Program-made: the position numbers and the translations under genes
DNA from: Kocuria sp.
GTDB taxonomy: Bacteria; Actinomycetota; Actinomycetes; Actinomycetales; Micrococcaceae
Length of the DNA stretch: 5,917 nt
NCBI GenBank assembly: GCA_030454085.1
Contig: JAKDJD010000075.1
Location: 1-5,917, forward strand
Direction of reading: 5' to 3'
Notes under the pieces: generated by a model
Database searches by the model: none
Told to the model about the DNA's origin: nothing
Seen by the model: only the letters and a program-made list of their open reading frames with translations
Part shown: positions 1-5,888 of the stretch, one piece after another
Numbering within the stretch: position 1 is the first letter of the stretch
Layout: each line of letters starts with the position of its first letter

Positions 1-36
1 CCCCCGACCTGGGGCCGACCCCCGACCTGCGGCCGA
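1..36. repeat. Two tandem copies of an 18-bp GC-rich unit
   Basis: Positions 1-18 (CCCCCGACCTGGGGCCGA) and 19-36 (CCCCCGACCTGCGGCCGA) are the same 18-bp unit with one mismatch at unit position 12. The array is cut by the window edge, so the copy number is unknown. It lies 3' of the AEC transporter gene in non-coding sequence. The repetition is plain in the sequence; no function can be assigned. Confidence 0.75.
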
Positions 37-44
37 CCTCGGCC
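31..44. other. Short GC-rich hairpin downstream of the AEC gene
   Basis: GGCCGA at 31-36 is the exact reverse complement of TCGGCC at 39-44, with CC between, so a 5-bp stem with a 4-nt loop can form. It lies about 65 bases beyond the stop codon of the minus-strand AEC gene. No T-run follows on the minus strand, so it is not a convincing intrinsic terminator, and it overlaps the repeated unit described above. The rest of 45-108 shows nothing recognisable. Confidence 0.3.
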
Positions 45-108
45 CGGAGCGGCTAACCTCCGACCCAAAACAAGCCTCACCCCACCTCGCCCGCGACACC
101 ACCAGCGG

Positions 109-1029
109 CTAGGCCATGATCGCTGCGATCACGAAGAGCGCCGGTATCGCGGCGATTGTCGAGAGGAGGACGATGTCCCTGGCCAGCGAGACATTCTGGT
201 TGTAGCGCGAGGAGAAACTGAAGAGGTTCTGCGCCGTCGGCAGTCCCGCCAGGGCCGTGGCCGCGAAGAGGTCGTGCGGGGCCAGTCCGAAGACGTAGTT
301 GCCCAGAAGGAACGCGGCTACCGGCATGGCCACGACCTTCAGGCCCACCGAGAGGAGGGTTTCGACCTTTTGGCCCTCGACCGTGAGCGGACGGTTTCCT
401 CGCAGTGACATACCGAAGGCCACCAGGATCAGCGGGATCCCTGCCCCACCGATCAGGGTCAATGGCTGGTCGATGACTTCCGGGACCGGGACCCCTAGGG
501 CGTTGACCAGTACACCGAGCACCGAACCGATGATGATCGGGTTGCGGAAGGGCTGGCTGATCACGTCCCGAGCAGACAACCTGCCTTTGGCGACGACGTC
601 GAAGATCGCCAGGCAGACGGGAGTGGCCAGAACCAGCTGGAACAGCAGGATCGGGGCCACCTGGGAGGGGTCACCGAAAATATAGGTGGCCACCGGCAGG
701 CCCATGTTGTTCGAGTTCAGCAGGGCCGCCCCGACGGCCCCGACCGTCACCCGGCCGACTCCGCGCTTGAGGAAAACCCCGGCGATCAGCGTGTACAGGG
801 CGGCCATGGCCACGAAGCTCAGCGCGGCGACCGGTAGCCGTGCGGAGAAGATGACTTGGAGGTCCGAGGTCGCCAGGGTCGTGAACATCAGCGCCGGCAA
901 GGCGACGAAGAATGCGAATCGATTGAGGGTCCAGCCGGCGTTCTTGCCGAGCACACCCATGCGCTCGACCACGTACCCGATACCGACAACGATCCCAATG
1001 ATGGCGAAGCCCTCGAGTACCCCGAGCAT
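109..1029 (-). CDS. AEC-family (auxin efflux carrier) membrane transporter
   Basis: A 306-residue integral membrane protein of the AEC family, the bacterial transporters related to plant PIN carriers, several of which move small organic acids such as malate or malonate. Visible family marks are an N-terminal hydrophobic helix (about 6-22), LNSNNMGLP at 104-112 near the end of the first bundle, GIPLILVAFGMSL at 197-209 opening the second bundle, and AGLPTAQN at 261-268, the conserved PTAxN element. Hydrophobic segments alternate with short loops to the C-terminus, and the length is normal for the family. The ATG at 1029 is preceded by GGAAGGA (1035-1041) with 5-nt spacing, so this start is well supported. 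It lies 91 bp downstream of the PAP2-like gene on the same strand and might be read through from it. Substrate and transport direction cannot be read from sequence. Confidence 0.93.
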   Translation of the reverse strand: MLGVLEGFAIIGIVVGIGYVVERMGVLGKNAGWTLNRFAFFVALPALMFTTLATSDLQVIFSARLPVAALSFVAMAALYTLIAGVFLKRGVGRVTVGAVGAALLNSNNMGLPVATYIFGDPSQVAPILLFQLVLATPVCLAIFDVVAKGRLSARDVISQPFRNPIIIGSVLGVLVNALGVPVPEVIDQPLTLIGGAGIPLILVAFGMSLRGNRPLTVEGQKVETLLSVGLKVVAMPVAAFLLGNYVFGLAPHDLFAATALAGLPTAQNLFSFSSRYNQNVSLARDIVLLSTIAAIPALFVIAAIMA

Positions 1030-1120
1030 GCCGATCCTTCCGCTCGTGCTGATGTGGCGGTTTCAGCTTCTCCCGACGACGCCGCAGGCGCAAACGACGT
1101 TCATGATGAGAAACAGCCAG

Positions 1121-1708
1121 TCAGAGCGAGGAGACGATCCACAGGTGGCCCGCGCCGAGCAGCACACCGATCAACGACCCGACCACGATCTCGGGGACGG
1201 TGTGCTTCTTCAGGTACCAGCGCGACCAGCACACCGAAGCATGGACCACCAGCGAGAGGAGGATCCACCACGGGCCGAAGAGACCCGGAATCACCATGCC
1301 GAAGATCGCACTCATTCCGGCGTGGGCGCTGGCCTTGAGTCGGAAATTGACGAGAGCGATGATCAGAATGGCCAGTAGCATCACGATGATGATGCTCTTC
1401 GTGGCCGCGGCGGCGGGCGCAATGAGCAGGACCGCGGTTCCCACGGCGATCGAGATCAGGGAGATGCCGTAGAAGACGTACCGCTGTTTCCGGTGGTAGA
1501 TGAAGCGATCGCTGACCCGCCCGGTGTGTGCCATGTAGAGGGACAGGCCCCACGGGATCACGACGACGGCCACCACGCCCACCACGGCCTGCCACACCCA
1601 GCCGGGGCCCGTGCTCGCGGGCACCCCAATGAGCAAAGCGGTCGCGAGAATGAACGGGGAGAAGATTTCTGTGCCGGTGAATGCGGCGGCTCGTCGAAGA
1701 CTGTGCAC
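1121..1708 (-). CDS. PAP2-superfamily membrane protein (lipid phosphatase-like)
   Basis: A 195-residue protein with about six hydrophobic segments (roughly 15-30, 40-60, 77-97, 104-121, 132-156, 174-193). Two of the three PAP2 phosphatase signature blocks are visible. KASAHAG at 125-131 stands for the PSGH block, with candidate catalytic acid H129. SRWYLKKHTVPE at 162-173 matches SRx5Hx3D, with S162, R163 and nucleophile H169, but the final Asp is Glu (E173). A canonical KxxxxxxRP block is not clear; the basic stretch DRFIYHRKQR (67-76) sits about where it would be. Family members dephosphorylate phosphatidate, polyprenyl diphosphates or related membrane lipids. The GTG at 1708 is the most upstream possible start, because an in-frame TAG lies four codons before it; the Shine-Dalgarno match (GTGGA, 3 nt away) is weak. 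It follows the ThDP enzyme by 140 bp. Superfamily is likely; activity and substrate are uncertain. Confidence 0.8.
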   Translation of the reverse strand: MHSLRRAAAFTGTEIFSPFILATALLIGVPASTGPGWVWQAVVGVVAVVVIPWGLSLYMAHTGRVSDRFIYHRKQRYVFYGISLISIAVGTAVLLIAPAAAATKSIIIVMLLAILIIALVNFRLKASAHAGMSAIFGMVIPGLFGPWWILLSLVVHASVCWSRWYLKKHTVPEIVVGSLIGVLLGAGHLWIVSSL

Positions 1709-1848
1709 GGATCCACTCTAGGCAGAAACCGGCGGTCTCCTGGGACATACGGCCGCCGGGCACGGCGCCGCGTGGCCAGACGGGGGCAGGCTATGTTTGT
1801 GACACACGGCGTCGTCCGAAGCCCGGAGGGCCGAACCTCAACGCGGTA

Positions 1849-3504
1849 TTACAGGTCCCGGCCGATGGTGAGGTGGATGAGGGACGGACCCTTGGTCTTC
1901 ATCGCTTCTTGGACCTTCTGGGCCAAAGTGTCCATGGTGGCCGAGAATCCCGTGGCGCCGAAGCCTTCAGCAAGCGTGACCCAGTCGGGCTGCTTGAGAT
2001 CCACCGCGATGGGCGCAATGTTCCGGCCCTCTTCGTTGGCACGGATTTCGCCGTAACCCCCGTTGTCCACGCAGACAATCGGCAAGTCCAGTTCTTGCTC
2101 GGCCGCGGTCATGACTTCCTGGATGGCGAACATGAGCGCGCCGTCGCCGAGGAGGCAGATCACCGGACGGTCCGGGGCCGCTATCTTGGCCCCGATGGAT
2201 GCGGGCAGGCCGTAACCGAGGGTCGCGTAGGTCCCCATGTACAACAGCGAGTTGGGTTTGGGGGCGCGGTAGAACGTCGTCGTGCCCATGTAGGTGACCT
2301 GCGAAGAGTCGCCACCGACGATCGCGTCCTCTGGCAACACGCTCATGATGATCTCGTTGATCTTGGCGAGCTCCGGTGCGATCGACCGGCCTTCCTCGTC
2401 GAGTTTTTCGAAGACCTCGGTCAGGTCGCGCGCCGGACGCGAGCCAGGTTCCACGCCTTCTGCCTTGAGAGCGGACAAGAGCTGGGGAACAACGGCCACC
2501 GAATTGCCCGGGAGCTCGAGATCCGGGGTGATGTTGGTCAGCATCTGTTGGCGCTCGATGTCCACGCGGATGATCGGGCCGTCCGGGCGGATGTCGCCGC
2601 CCCACAGTTCGGCCTCACCGATCTTGGAACCGATGATCAGCATCGCGTCGGCGTCCCGGCAGAACTCGTGGGCGGTGCTCAGGCGCAGGTCCGCGCCGAG
2701 GGAAAGCCGGTGCCGCTCCGGGATCGCTCCCTTCCCGTTGGTCGAGGTGATCACCGGTGCCTCGAGCAACTCGGCGAGTTCGAGCACCGCTTCGTGGGCG
2801 GCGACCGAACCGCCACCGGCCACGATGACGGGCTTCTTGGAGGCGGCCAGCATGTTCGCGGCGCGGGCGACGTCGTGCGGTTGGGCGGGCTGGAAGGAAC
2901 CGAGCGGTCGGGCGCGGAGCTCATCCTCGGTGAACCCTCCGGTCTCTTCGAGCACGTCGAGAGGGACCTCGATGTGAATCGGGCGCGGGCGGTCGTGCTT
3001 GAAGGAGACGAACGCGTTGTGGATCATCTCGACCGCTTCGGAGGCCGAGCTGACTCGACGAGAAAGGCCGATGATCGAGTCCACGGCTCCGGTTGGGTTC
3101 TTGGTCTCGTGCAGGGAGCCGATGTCGCGGAACTCGGTGCCGCGGGGGCGGCCTGGGGAGAGGAGGATCATGGGTCGGGACTCCGCGTACGCCGTTGCGG
3201 CTCCCGAGAGCGAATTGAGCAGGCCCGGGCCGGAGGTCGTGATGACCACGCCCGGAAGGCCCTTCGTCAGGGACCAGCCGTCCGCGCCGTAGGAGGCGCC
3301 TTGCTCGTGGCGCGTGGTCACCGGTTTGATGTCGAGTTCGTCGAGATGGCGGTAGAACTCGAGGTTGTGGGTCCCCGGGATGCCGAACACGGTGTCGATG
3401 CCATAGTTCCTCAGGGTGGCCAGGATCGCATACCCCGCGTTGTGGCGTTGTTCGGTGTGCACGGGGGCGGTCTCCGCGGTATTTTCTGCGGTCTGGTCGC
3501 TCAT
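1849..3504 (-). CDS. ThDP-dependent acetolactate synthase-superfamily enzyme (decarboxylase/carboligase)
   Basis: A 551-residue, cytoplasmic, three-domain thiamine diphosphate enzyme. The N-terminal pyrimidine-binding domain (about 22-185) has FGIPG at 40-44 and RHEQGA at 65-70, where E67 is the conserved Glu that activates the cofactor. A central domain (about 205-345) carries the glycine-rich VAGGGSV at 228-234. The C-terminal diphosphate domain (about 380-550) has GYGLP at 430-434 and GDG at 453-455, then N481, the GDG-x25-N metal/ThDP motif. The Glu argues against glyoxylate carboligase. From memory, the HEQGA, LHET, RPRPIHI and YATLGYGLP stretches resemble AruI, 5-guanidino-2-oxopentanoate decarboxylase; that substrate is only a hypothesis. 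No regulatory subunit (ilvN type) lies nearby, which favours catabolism over branched-chain amino acid synthesis. The frame stays open to a TTG at 3594, but the ATG at 3504 has AAGGAG 7 nt upstream and lacks the arginine-rich extension, so it is preferred. Confidence 0.93.
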   Translation of the reverse strand: MSDQTAENTAETAPVHTEQRHNAGYAILATLRNYGIDTVFGIPGTHNLEFYRHLDELDIKPVTTRHEQGASYGADGWSLTKGLPGVVITTSGPGLLNSLSGAATAYAESRPMILLSPGRPRGTEFRDIGSLHETKNPTGAVDSIIGLSRRVSSASEAVEMIHNAFVSFKHDRPRPIHIEVPLDVLEETGGFTEDELRARPLGSFQPAQPHDVARAANMLAASKKPVIVAGGGSVAAHEAVLELAELLEAPVITSTNGKGAIPERHRLSLGADLRLSTAHEFCRDADAMLIIGSKIGEAELWGGDIRPDGPIIRVDIERQQMLTNITPDLELPGNSVAVVPQLLSALKAEGVEPGSRPARDLTEVFEKLDEEGRSIAPELAKINEIIMSVLPEDAIVGGDSSQVTYMGTTTFYRAPKPNSLLYMGTYATLGYGLPASIGAKIAAPDRPVICLLGDGALMFAIQEVMTAAEQELDLPIVCVDNGGYGEIRANEEGRNIAPIAVDLKQPDWVTLAEGFGATGFSATMDTLAQKVQEAMKTKGPSLIHLTIGRDL

Positions 3505-3511
3505 GATGCTT

Positions 3512-3517
3512 CTCCTT
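3512..3517 (-). promoter_or_regulatory. Shine-Dalgarno box fixing the ThDP enzyme start
   Basis: On the minus strand AAGGAG lies 7 nt before the ATG at 3504. This near-ideal site decides between that ATG and the in-frame TTG at 3594, which would add 30 residues and has no comparable site. It lies one base past the 3' arm of the hairpin at 3519-3538, so the structure could affect ribosome access. Confidence 0.85.
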
Positions 3518-3518
3518 C

Positions 3519-3538
3519 TCGCCGCGGCCCTGCGGCGA
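3519..3538 (-). promoter_or_regulatory. Leader hairpin next to the ThDP gene ribosome binding site
   Basis: Read on the minus strand, TCGCCGC and GCGGCGA form a perfect 7-bp stem around the loop AGGGCC, almost touching the AAGGAG box. It has no T-run, so it is not a terminator. It may stabilise the message or modulate translation. GC-rich stems also arise by chance in such genomes, so a regulatory role is inferred only. Confidence 0.45.
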
Positions 3539-3557
3539 ACGGGGTGGTGACAAGGCG

Positions 3558-3570
3558 GTCTCGCCGAGAC
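3558..3570 (-). promoter_or_regulatory. Second leader hairpin, an odd palindrome sharing sequence with the first
   Basis: GTCTCGGCGAGAC on the minus strand is a 13-nt palindrome: 5-bp stem, 3-nt loop. Its CGGCGAGA also occurs in the 3' arm of the hairpin at 3519-3538 (TCTCGCCG at 3517-3524 and 3559-3566 on the plus strand). The two structures could therefore exchange arms. Function is unknown. Confidence 0.35.
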
Positions 3571-3597
3571 TCCGCAATGTGTCCTGTTGTGCAACCA

Positions 3598-3612
3598 GAA
3601 TATACATATACG
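3598..3612 (-). promoter_or_regulatory. AT-rich patch, possible -10 region for the ThDP gene
   Basis: In otherwise GC-rich sequence, the minus strand reads CGTATATGTATATTC, containing TATATG and TATATT, both -10-like. On the plus strand it is a tandem ATATAC (3600-3605, 3606-3611). A start a few bases downstream would give a leader of roughly 85-90 nt containing both hairpins. No good -35 hexamer stands 16-18 bp upstream, so an activator-dependent or non-housekeeping promoter, or a protein-binding site, is equally possible. Confidence 0.4.
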
Positions 3613-3633
3613 AAACTCTTGGGGAGAGCGCGC

Positions 3634-3662
3634 CGTCCTGCGGCGGCCGATGCCGACGGACG
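3634..3662 (-). other. Stem-loop in the gap after the symporter gene, weak terminator candidate
   Basis: An outer stem pairs 3634-3638 with 3658-3662 (CGTCC/GGACG), and an inner stem pairs 3644-3647 with 3652-3655 (CGGC/GCCG) around a 4-nt loop. It lies about 45-75 nt beyond the symporter stop. No T-run follows on the minus strand, so termination or mRNA-end protection is only a possibility. Symporter and ThDP genes may still share a transcript. Confidence 0.25.
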
Positions 3663-3706
3663 ACAGCGTGACGCGGCCTTGCGAGTCACAGACTTCGGTC
3701 GCTCCG

Positions 3707-5170
3707 CTACCGCCTTGACCCCTCGACGCGGTCCTGCCAAGCGGTCAGCGTCGCGCCGTCCGTTCGGGGCGTCAGCAGCGAGACAGCCAGGTAGACGATG
3801 AGGGACAGAATCAGACCCACGTAAATCGGTTCGTTCGCGTCCACGCCGAAGAAGACCATGGAAACCAGCACCCCCAGCGCCCCGACCAGCATCGAGCTGG
3901 CCGCCCCGGCGCCCGTCCCGCGTTTCCAGAAGAGACCGCCGAGGATCGCGACCAGAAGCCCGCCGACCAGGATGTCGTAAGCGATGGTCAGCGCCGTGAC
4001 CACACTCGGGACGATCATCGCGATGACCGTGACGATCACACCGATGCCCAACACGTACAGCCGGTCCAGTCTCATGCTCGAGTCAGATTCCGTGGATTCC
4101 TGGCTCCCGTCCGCATGGTCGGCGGCGTCGCCCGCCCGACGGCCCACGAGGCGCGCGATCAGGGGCACGACGTCGACCCTTGCGACCGTCGCGGAGGCGA
4201 TCAGTGCGCCCGAGGCCGTGGACATCATGGCCGCGACACCCGCCGCGAGTACGACGCCGCCCAGTCCCTGAGGGAGGTAGTCCTGCGCGAGTGCGGCGAA
4301 GGCGTCGTCGGGGACCTCGAGGTTCGGCATGACGGCGGCCGCGCCCATGCCGATCACGGCACCGACGATTCCGTAGAGGAGGGTGTAGACCCCGGCCGCG
4401 AAACCTCCCCACCGAGCAACGCGCGGGGTCTTCGAGGTGAACACCCGTTGCCAGATGTCCTGCCCGACCAGCAGGCCCAGCGTGTAGACCACGAACATCG
4501 TGATGATGGACTGTGCACCCATGGCACCGGGGTCGAAGAATTCGGTGTCCAGCCGCTCGTGGAGGCCGGACCATCCTCCCGCCGCGTGCAGCGAGAATGG
4601 CAACAGGAGAAGGAACATGCCGATCGTCATGATGAGGAACTGCATGAGGTCAGTCAGCGTGATCGACCACATCCCTCCGAGGATCGAGTACGCGATGACC
4701 ACCGCGGAACCGATGACAATGCCCCACGGGCGGTCGAGGTCGAACAAGACCTTGAAGATGGAGGCATACGCCGACGTCGACGTCACCACGAGCATTGCCG
4801 TGTATCCGAGCATGACCACCGAAGACGCATTGACCGCTTGCCCGCCGTAGCGCAACTGGAGCATCTGGGAGACCGTGTAGACGCCCAGTCGCTGGAGCCT
4901 GCCGGCGAAAGCGAGGGACAGGACCATGACGCCGATGGCGATGGCCGTGACCATCCACATCCCCGAAATTCCGTAGGTGTACCCGAGGCCGACGCCGCCG
5001 ATCGTTGCGGCCCCTCCCAGGACGACAGCGGACATGGTGCCCGTAAAAAAGAGGTAACCCAGGCGTCGTCCCGCGACCCGGTAGTCCTCCGTGCTGTTGG
5101 CCCGGCGCTTGCCGTACCAGCCGAGGAGCACCATCGCGGCGAGGTAGAGAATAATAATAAGAAGGTTCAC
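3707..5170 (-). CDS. Sodium:solute symporter (SSS family) permease
   Basis: A 487-residue polytopic inner-membrane transporter of the SSS family (PutP/vSGLT fold), which couples uptake of organic acids, amino acids, sugars or vitamins to sodium. Marks seen: a first hydrophobic helix at 2-19, then the family loop EDYRVAGRRLG at 28-38; YSILGGMWSITLTDLMQ at 161-177, the conserved 'GG-x-W-x-x-x-x-TD' element; and MMSTASGALIASA at 315-327, where S317 and T318 match the sodium-site Ser/Thr pair of PutP. A hydrophilic acidic stretch at about 345-366 separates the core from the last helices. The GTG at 5170 starts the protein just before helix 1 and gives normal family length. Its only Shine-Dalgarno match, AGGA at 5183-5186, is 12 nt away, so the start is less certain than the family. 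It heads the minus-strand genes, 81 bp from a divergent regulator. Substrate is unknown. Confidence 0.92.
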   Translation of the reverse strand: MNLLIIILYLAAMVLLGWYGKRRANSTEDYRVAGRRLGYLFFTGTMSAVVLGGAATIGGVGLGYTYGISGMWMVTAIAIGVMVLSLAFAGRLQRLGVYTVSQMLQLRYGGQAVNASSVVMLGYTAMLVVTSTSAYASIFKVLFDLDRPWGIVIGSAVVIAYSILGGMWSITLTDLMQFLIMTIGMFLLLLPFSLHAAGGWSGLHERLDTEFFDPGAMGAQSIITMFVVYTLGLLVGQDIWQRVFTSKTPRVARWGGFAAGVYTLLYGIVGAVIGMGAAAVMPNLEVPDDAFAALAQDYLPQGLGGVVLAAGVAAMMSTASGALIASATVARVDVVPLIARLVGRRAGDAADHADGSQESTESDSSMRLDRLYVLGIGVIVTVIAMIVPSVVTALTIAYDILVGGLLVAILGGLFWKRGTGAGAASSMLVGALGVLVSMVFFGVDANEPIYVGLILSLIVYLAVSLLTPRTDGATLTAWQDRVEGSRR

Positions 5171-5207
5171 AGCGCGGACCAATCCTGACGCGGAGCAGAA
5201 ATCATGA

Positions 5208-5232
5208 CCTCTATCGATACCATGCATAGAGG
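5208..5232. promoter_or_regulatory. Candidate operator: perfect 7-bp inverted repeat in the divergent region
   Basis: CCTCTAT at 5208-5214 and ATAGAGG at 5226-5232 are exact reverse complements, 18 bp centre to centre, close to two helical turns, as expected for a dimeric helix-turn-helix protein. The site is 19 bp before the regulator ATG (5252) and 37 bp before the symporter GTG (5170), so a bound protein could control both genes. Binding by the neighbouring XRE-cupin protein is inference. No convincing -35/-10 pair is visible on either strand. Confidence 0.5.
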
Positions 5233-5238
5233 CCAAGG

Positions 5239-5244
5239 AAAGGA
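5239..5244 (+). promoter_or_regulatory. Shine-Dalgarno box fixing the regulator start
   Basis: AAAGGA lies 7 nt before the ATG at 5252, with a second purine-rich AAGGA just upstream. The earlier in-frame ATG at 5204 has no such site and would place the inverted repeat inside the coding region. Confidence 0.8.
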
Positions 5245-5251
5245 TCCAGCC

Positions 5252-5815
5252 ATGAAGGCGTTGCCCGTACAGCAGTCGGAGAGGTCGCCCGAGCTCGGAT
5301 CGCGCCTTCGCAACCATCGGCTGCGCCAGCACATGACGATCGAACAGCTGGCCACGGCAACGGATCTGACCAAAGGTTTTATCAGCCGCGTCGAGCGCGA
5401 GCAGACCTCTCCATCCGTCGCGTCACTCGTGAAGCTGTGCCGGGCCCTGCGCGTGGATATCGGCGACCTGTTCGAGGAGCCGGATACGCAGGTCATTCGC
5501 CTCGACGAGGCCCCTGAGGTGGACCTCGGCGGCGCGGGCATTCACGAGCGCCTCGTCTCCGGGGCGGATCTGGAAAAGGTCCAGGTTATTCGGGCCAGTA
5601 TCGAGCCCGGGGGCAGGGGCGAGGAGAGCCTGTACACCGTCGAGTGCGAGACCGAGGTCCTGCACGTCATCTCCGGGGAGTTCGTTCTTCGCACGAGCGC
5701 CGGGGAATTCGAATTGTCCCCCGGGGACTCCGTGACCCTGAGCGGCCACGAGCCGCACTCATGGCGCAGTACCGGCGGTCCGGCCGAAGTCCTCTGGGTT
5801 CTGGTCAACAAGTAG
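5252..5815 (+). CDS. XRE-family transcriptional regulator with C-terminal cupin domain
   Basis: A 187-residue DNA-binding protein. An N-terminal Cro/C1-type helix-turn-helix domain covers about 15-73; MTIEQLATATDLTKGFISR (28-46) is the helix-turn-helix core, followed by ERE and SPSVASLVKLCRAL (53-66). A cupin_2 beta-barrel follows at about 113-186, with HVISGEFVL (138-146) and LSPGDSVTLSGHEPHSW (155-171). Proteins of this build sense a small molecule with the cupin part and mostly repress adjacent uptake and catabolic genes. The usual HxH metal ligands of cupin motif 1 are not present, and only H166/H169 remain in motif 2, so the sensor may bind ligand without metal (inference). It is divergent from the symporter, and the inverted repeat at 5208-5232 is its most likely target. 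The ATG at 5252 is chosen for its Shine-Dalgarno site. Target and ligand are unknown. Confidence 0.93.
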   Translation: MKALPVQQSERSPELGSRLRNHRLRQHMTIEQLATATDLTKGFISRVEREQTSPSVASLVKLCRALRVDIGDLFEEPDTQVIRLDEAPEVDLGGAGIHERLVSGADLEKVQVIRASIEPGGRGEESLYTVECETEVLHVISGEFVLRTSAGEFELSPGDSVTLSGHEPHSWRSTGGPAEVLWVLVNK

Positions 5816-5856
5816 GGGTCGCTCGGTCCGTTAACGCATTTCGCGCGGCGTCGACA

Positions 5857-5887
5857 CCCCCCCCCCCCGGGGGGGGGCCCCCCCCCC
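5857..5887. repeat. Homopolymer tract C12-G9-C10
   Basis: Twelve C (5857-5868), nine G (5869-5877) and ten C (5878-5887) stand in a row, 41 bp after the regulator stop codon. Such a tract can fold on itself in either register and is hard to sequence. It looks more like a contig-end artefact or collapsed GC-rich sequence than a functional element. The stretch before it, 5816-5856, shows nothing recognisable. Confidence 0.7.
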
Positions 5888-5888
5888 A

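Noticed and set aside
48..111. Direct repeat AGCGGCTA at 48-55 and 104-111, considered as a possible attachment-site duplication
   Set aside because: Eight bases is within chance in GC-rich DNA, and there is no integrase, tRNA or mobile gene nearby.
1794..1806. TGTGACACA near 1799-1807, considered as a CRP/GlxR-type site upstream of the PAP2-like gene
   Set aside because: The half-sites are separated by one base rather than the six of TGTGA-N6-TCACA, so it does not fit the known motif.
1820..1848. GCCC/GGGC pairing just after the ThDP stop, considered as a terminator
   Set aside because: The stem is only 4 bp with no following T-run.
3505..3594. N-terminal extension of the ThDP enzyme from a TTG at 3594
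   Set aside because: The 30 extra residues are Arg/Cys/Pro-rich and unlike the family start. The ATG at 3504 has an ideal Shine-Dalgarno site, and the frame is open mainly because of GC content.
2921..3607. A minus-strand frame starting with ATG at 3607 in the ThDP leader, considered as a leader peptide
   Set aside because: It runs out of frame through 228 codons into the ThDP gene with an Arg/Pro-rich shadow composition and only a weak upstream AAGAG.
1681..3801. A plus-strand open frame of about 700 codons opposite the ThDP gene
   Set aside because: It is exactly antisense to a gene with clear catalytic motifs. Its translation is rich in Arg, Gly, Asp and His with no domain pattern, the usual shadow of a high-GC gene.
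4115..5188. A plus-strand open frame of 357 codons opposite the symporter gene
   Set aside because: Its translation is charged, low in complexity (Asp, His, Arg runs) and without membrane or domain features, while the minus strand encodes a clear SSS transporter.
5171..5332. N-terminal extension of the symporter to an upstream start at 5332 or the ATG at 5227
   Set aside because: These starts overlap the divergent regulator gene or the inverted repeat, lack ribosome binding sites and add a non-hydrophobic segment before helix 1.
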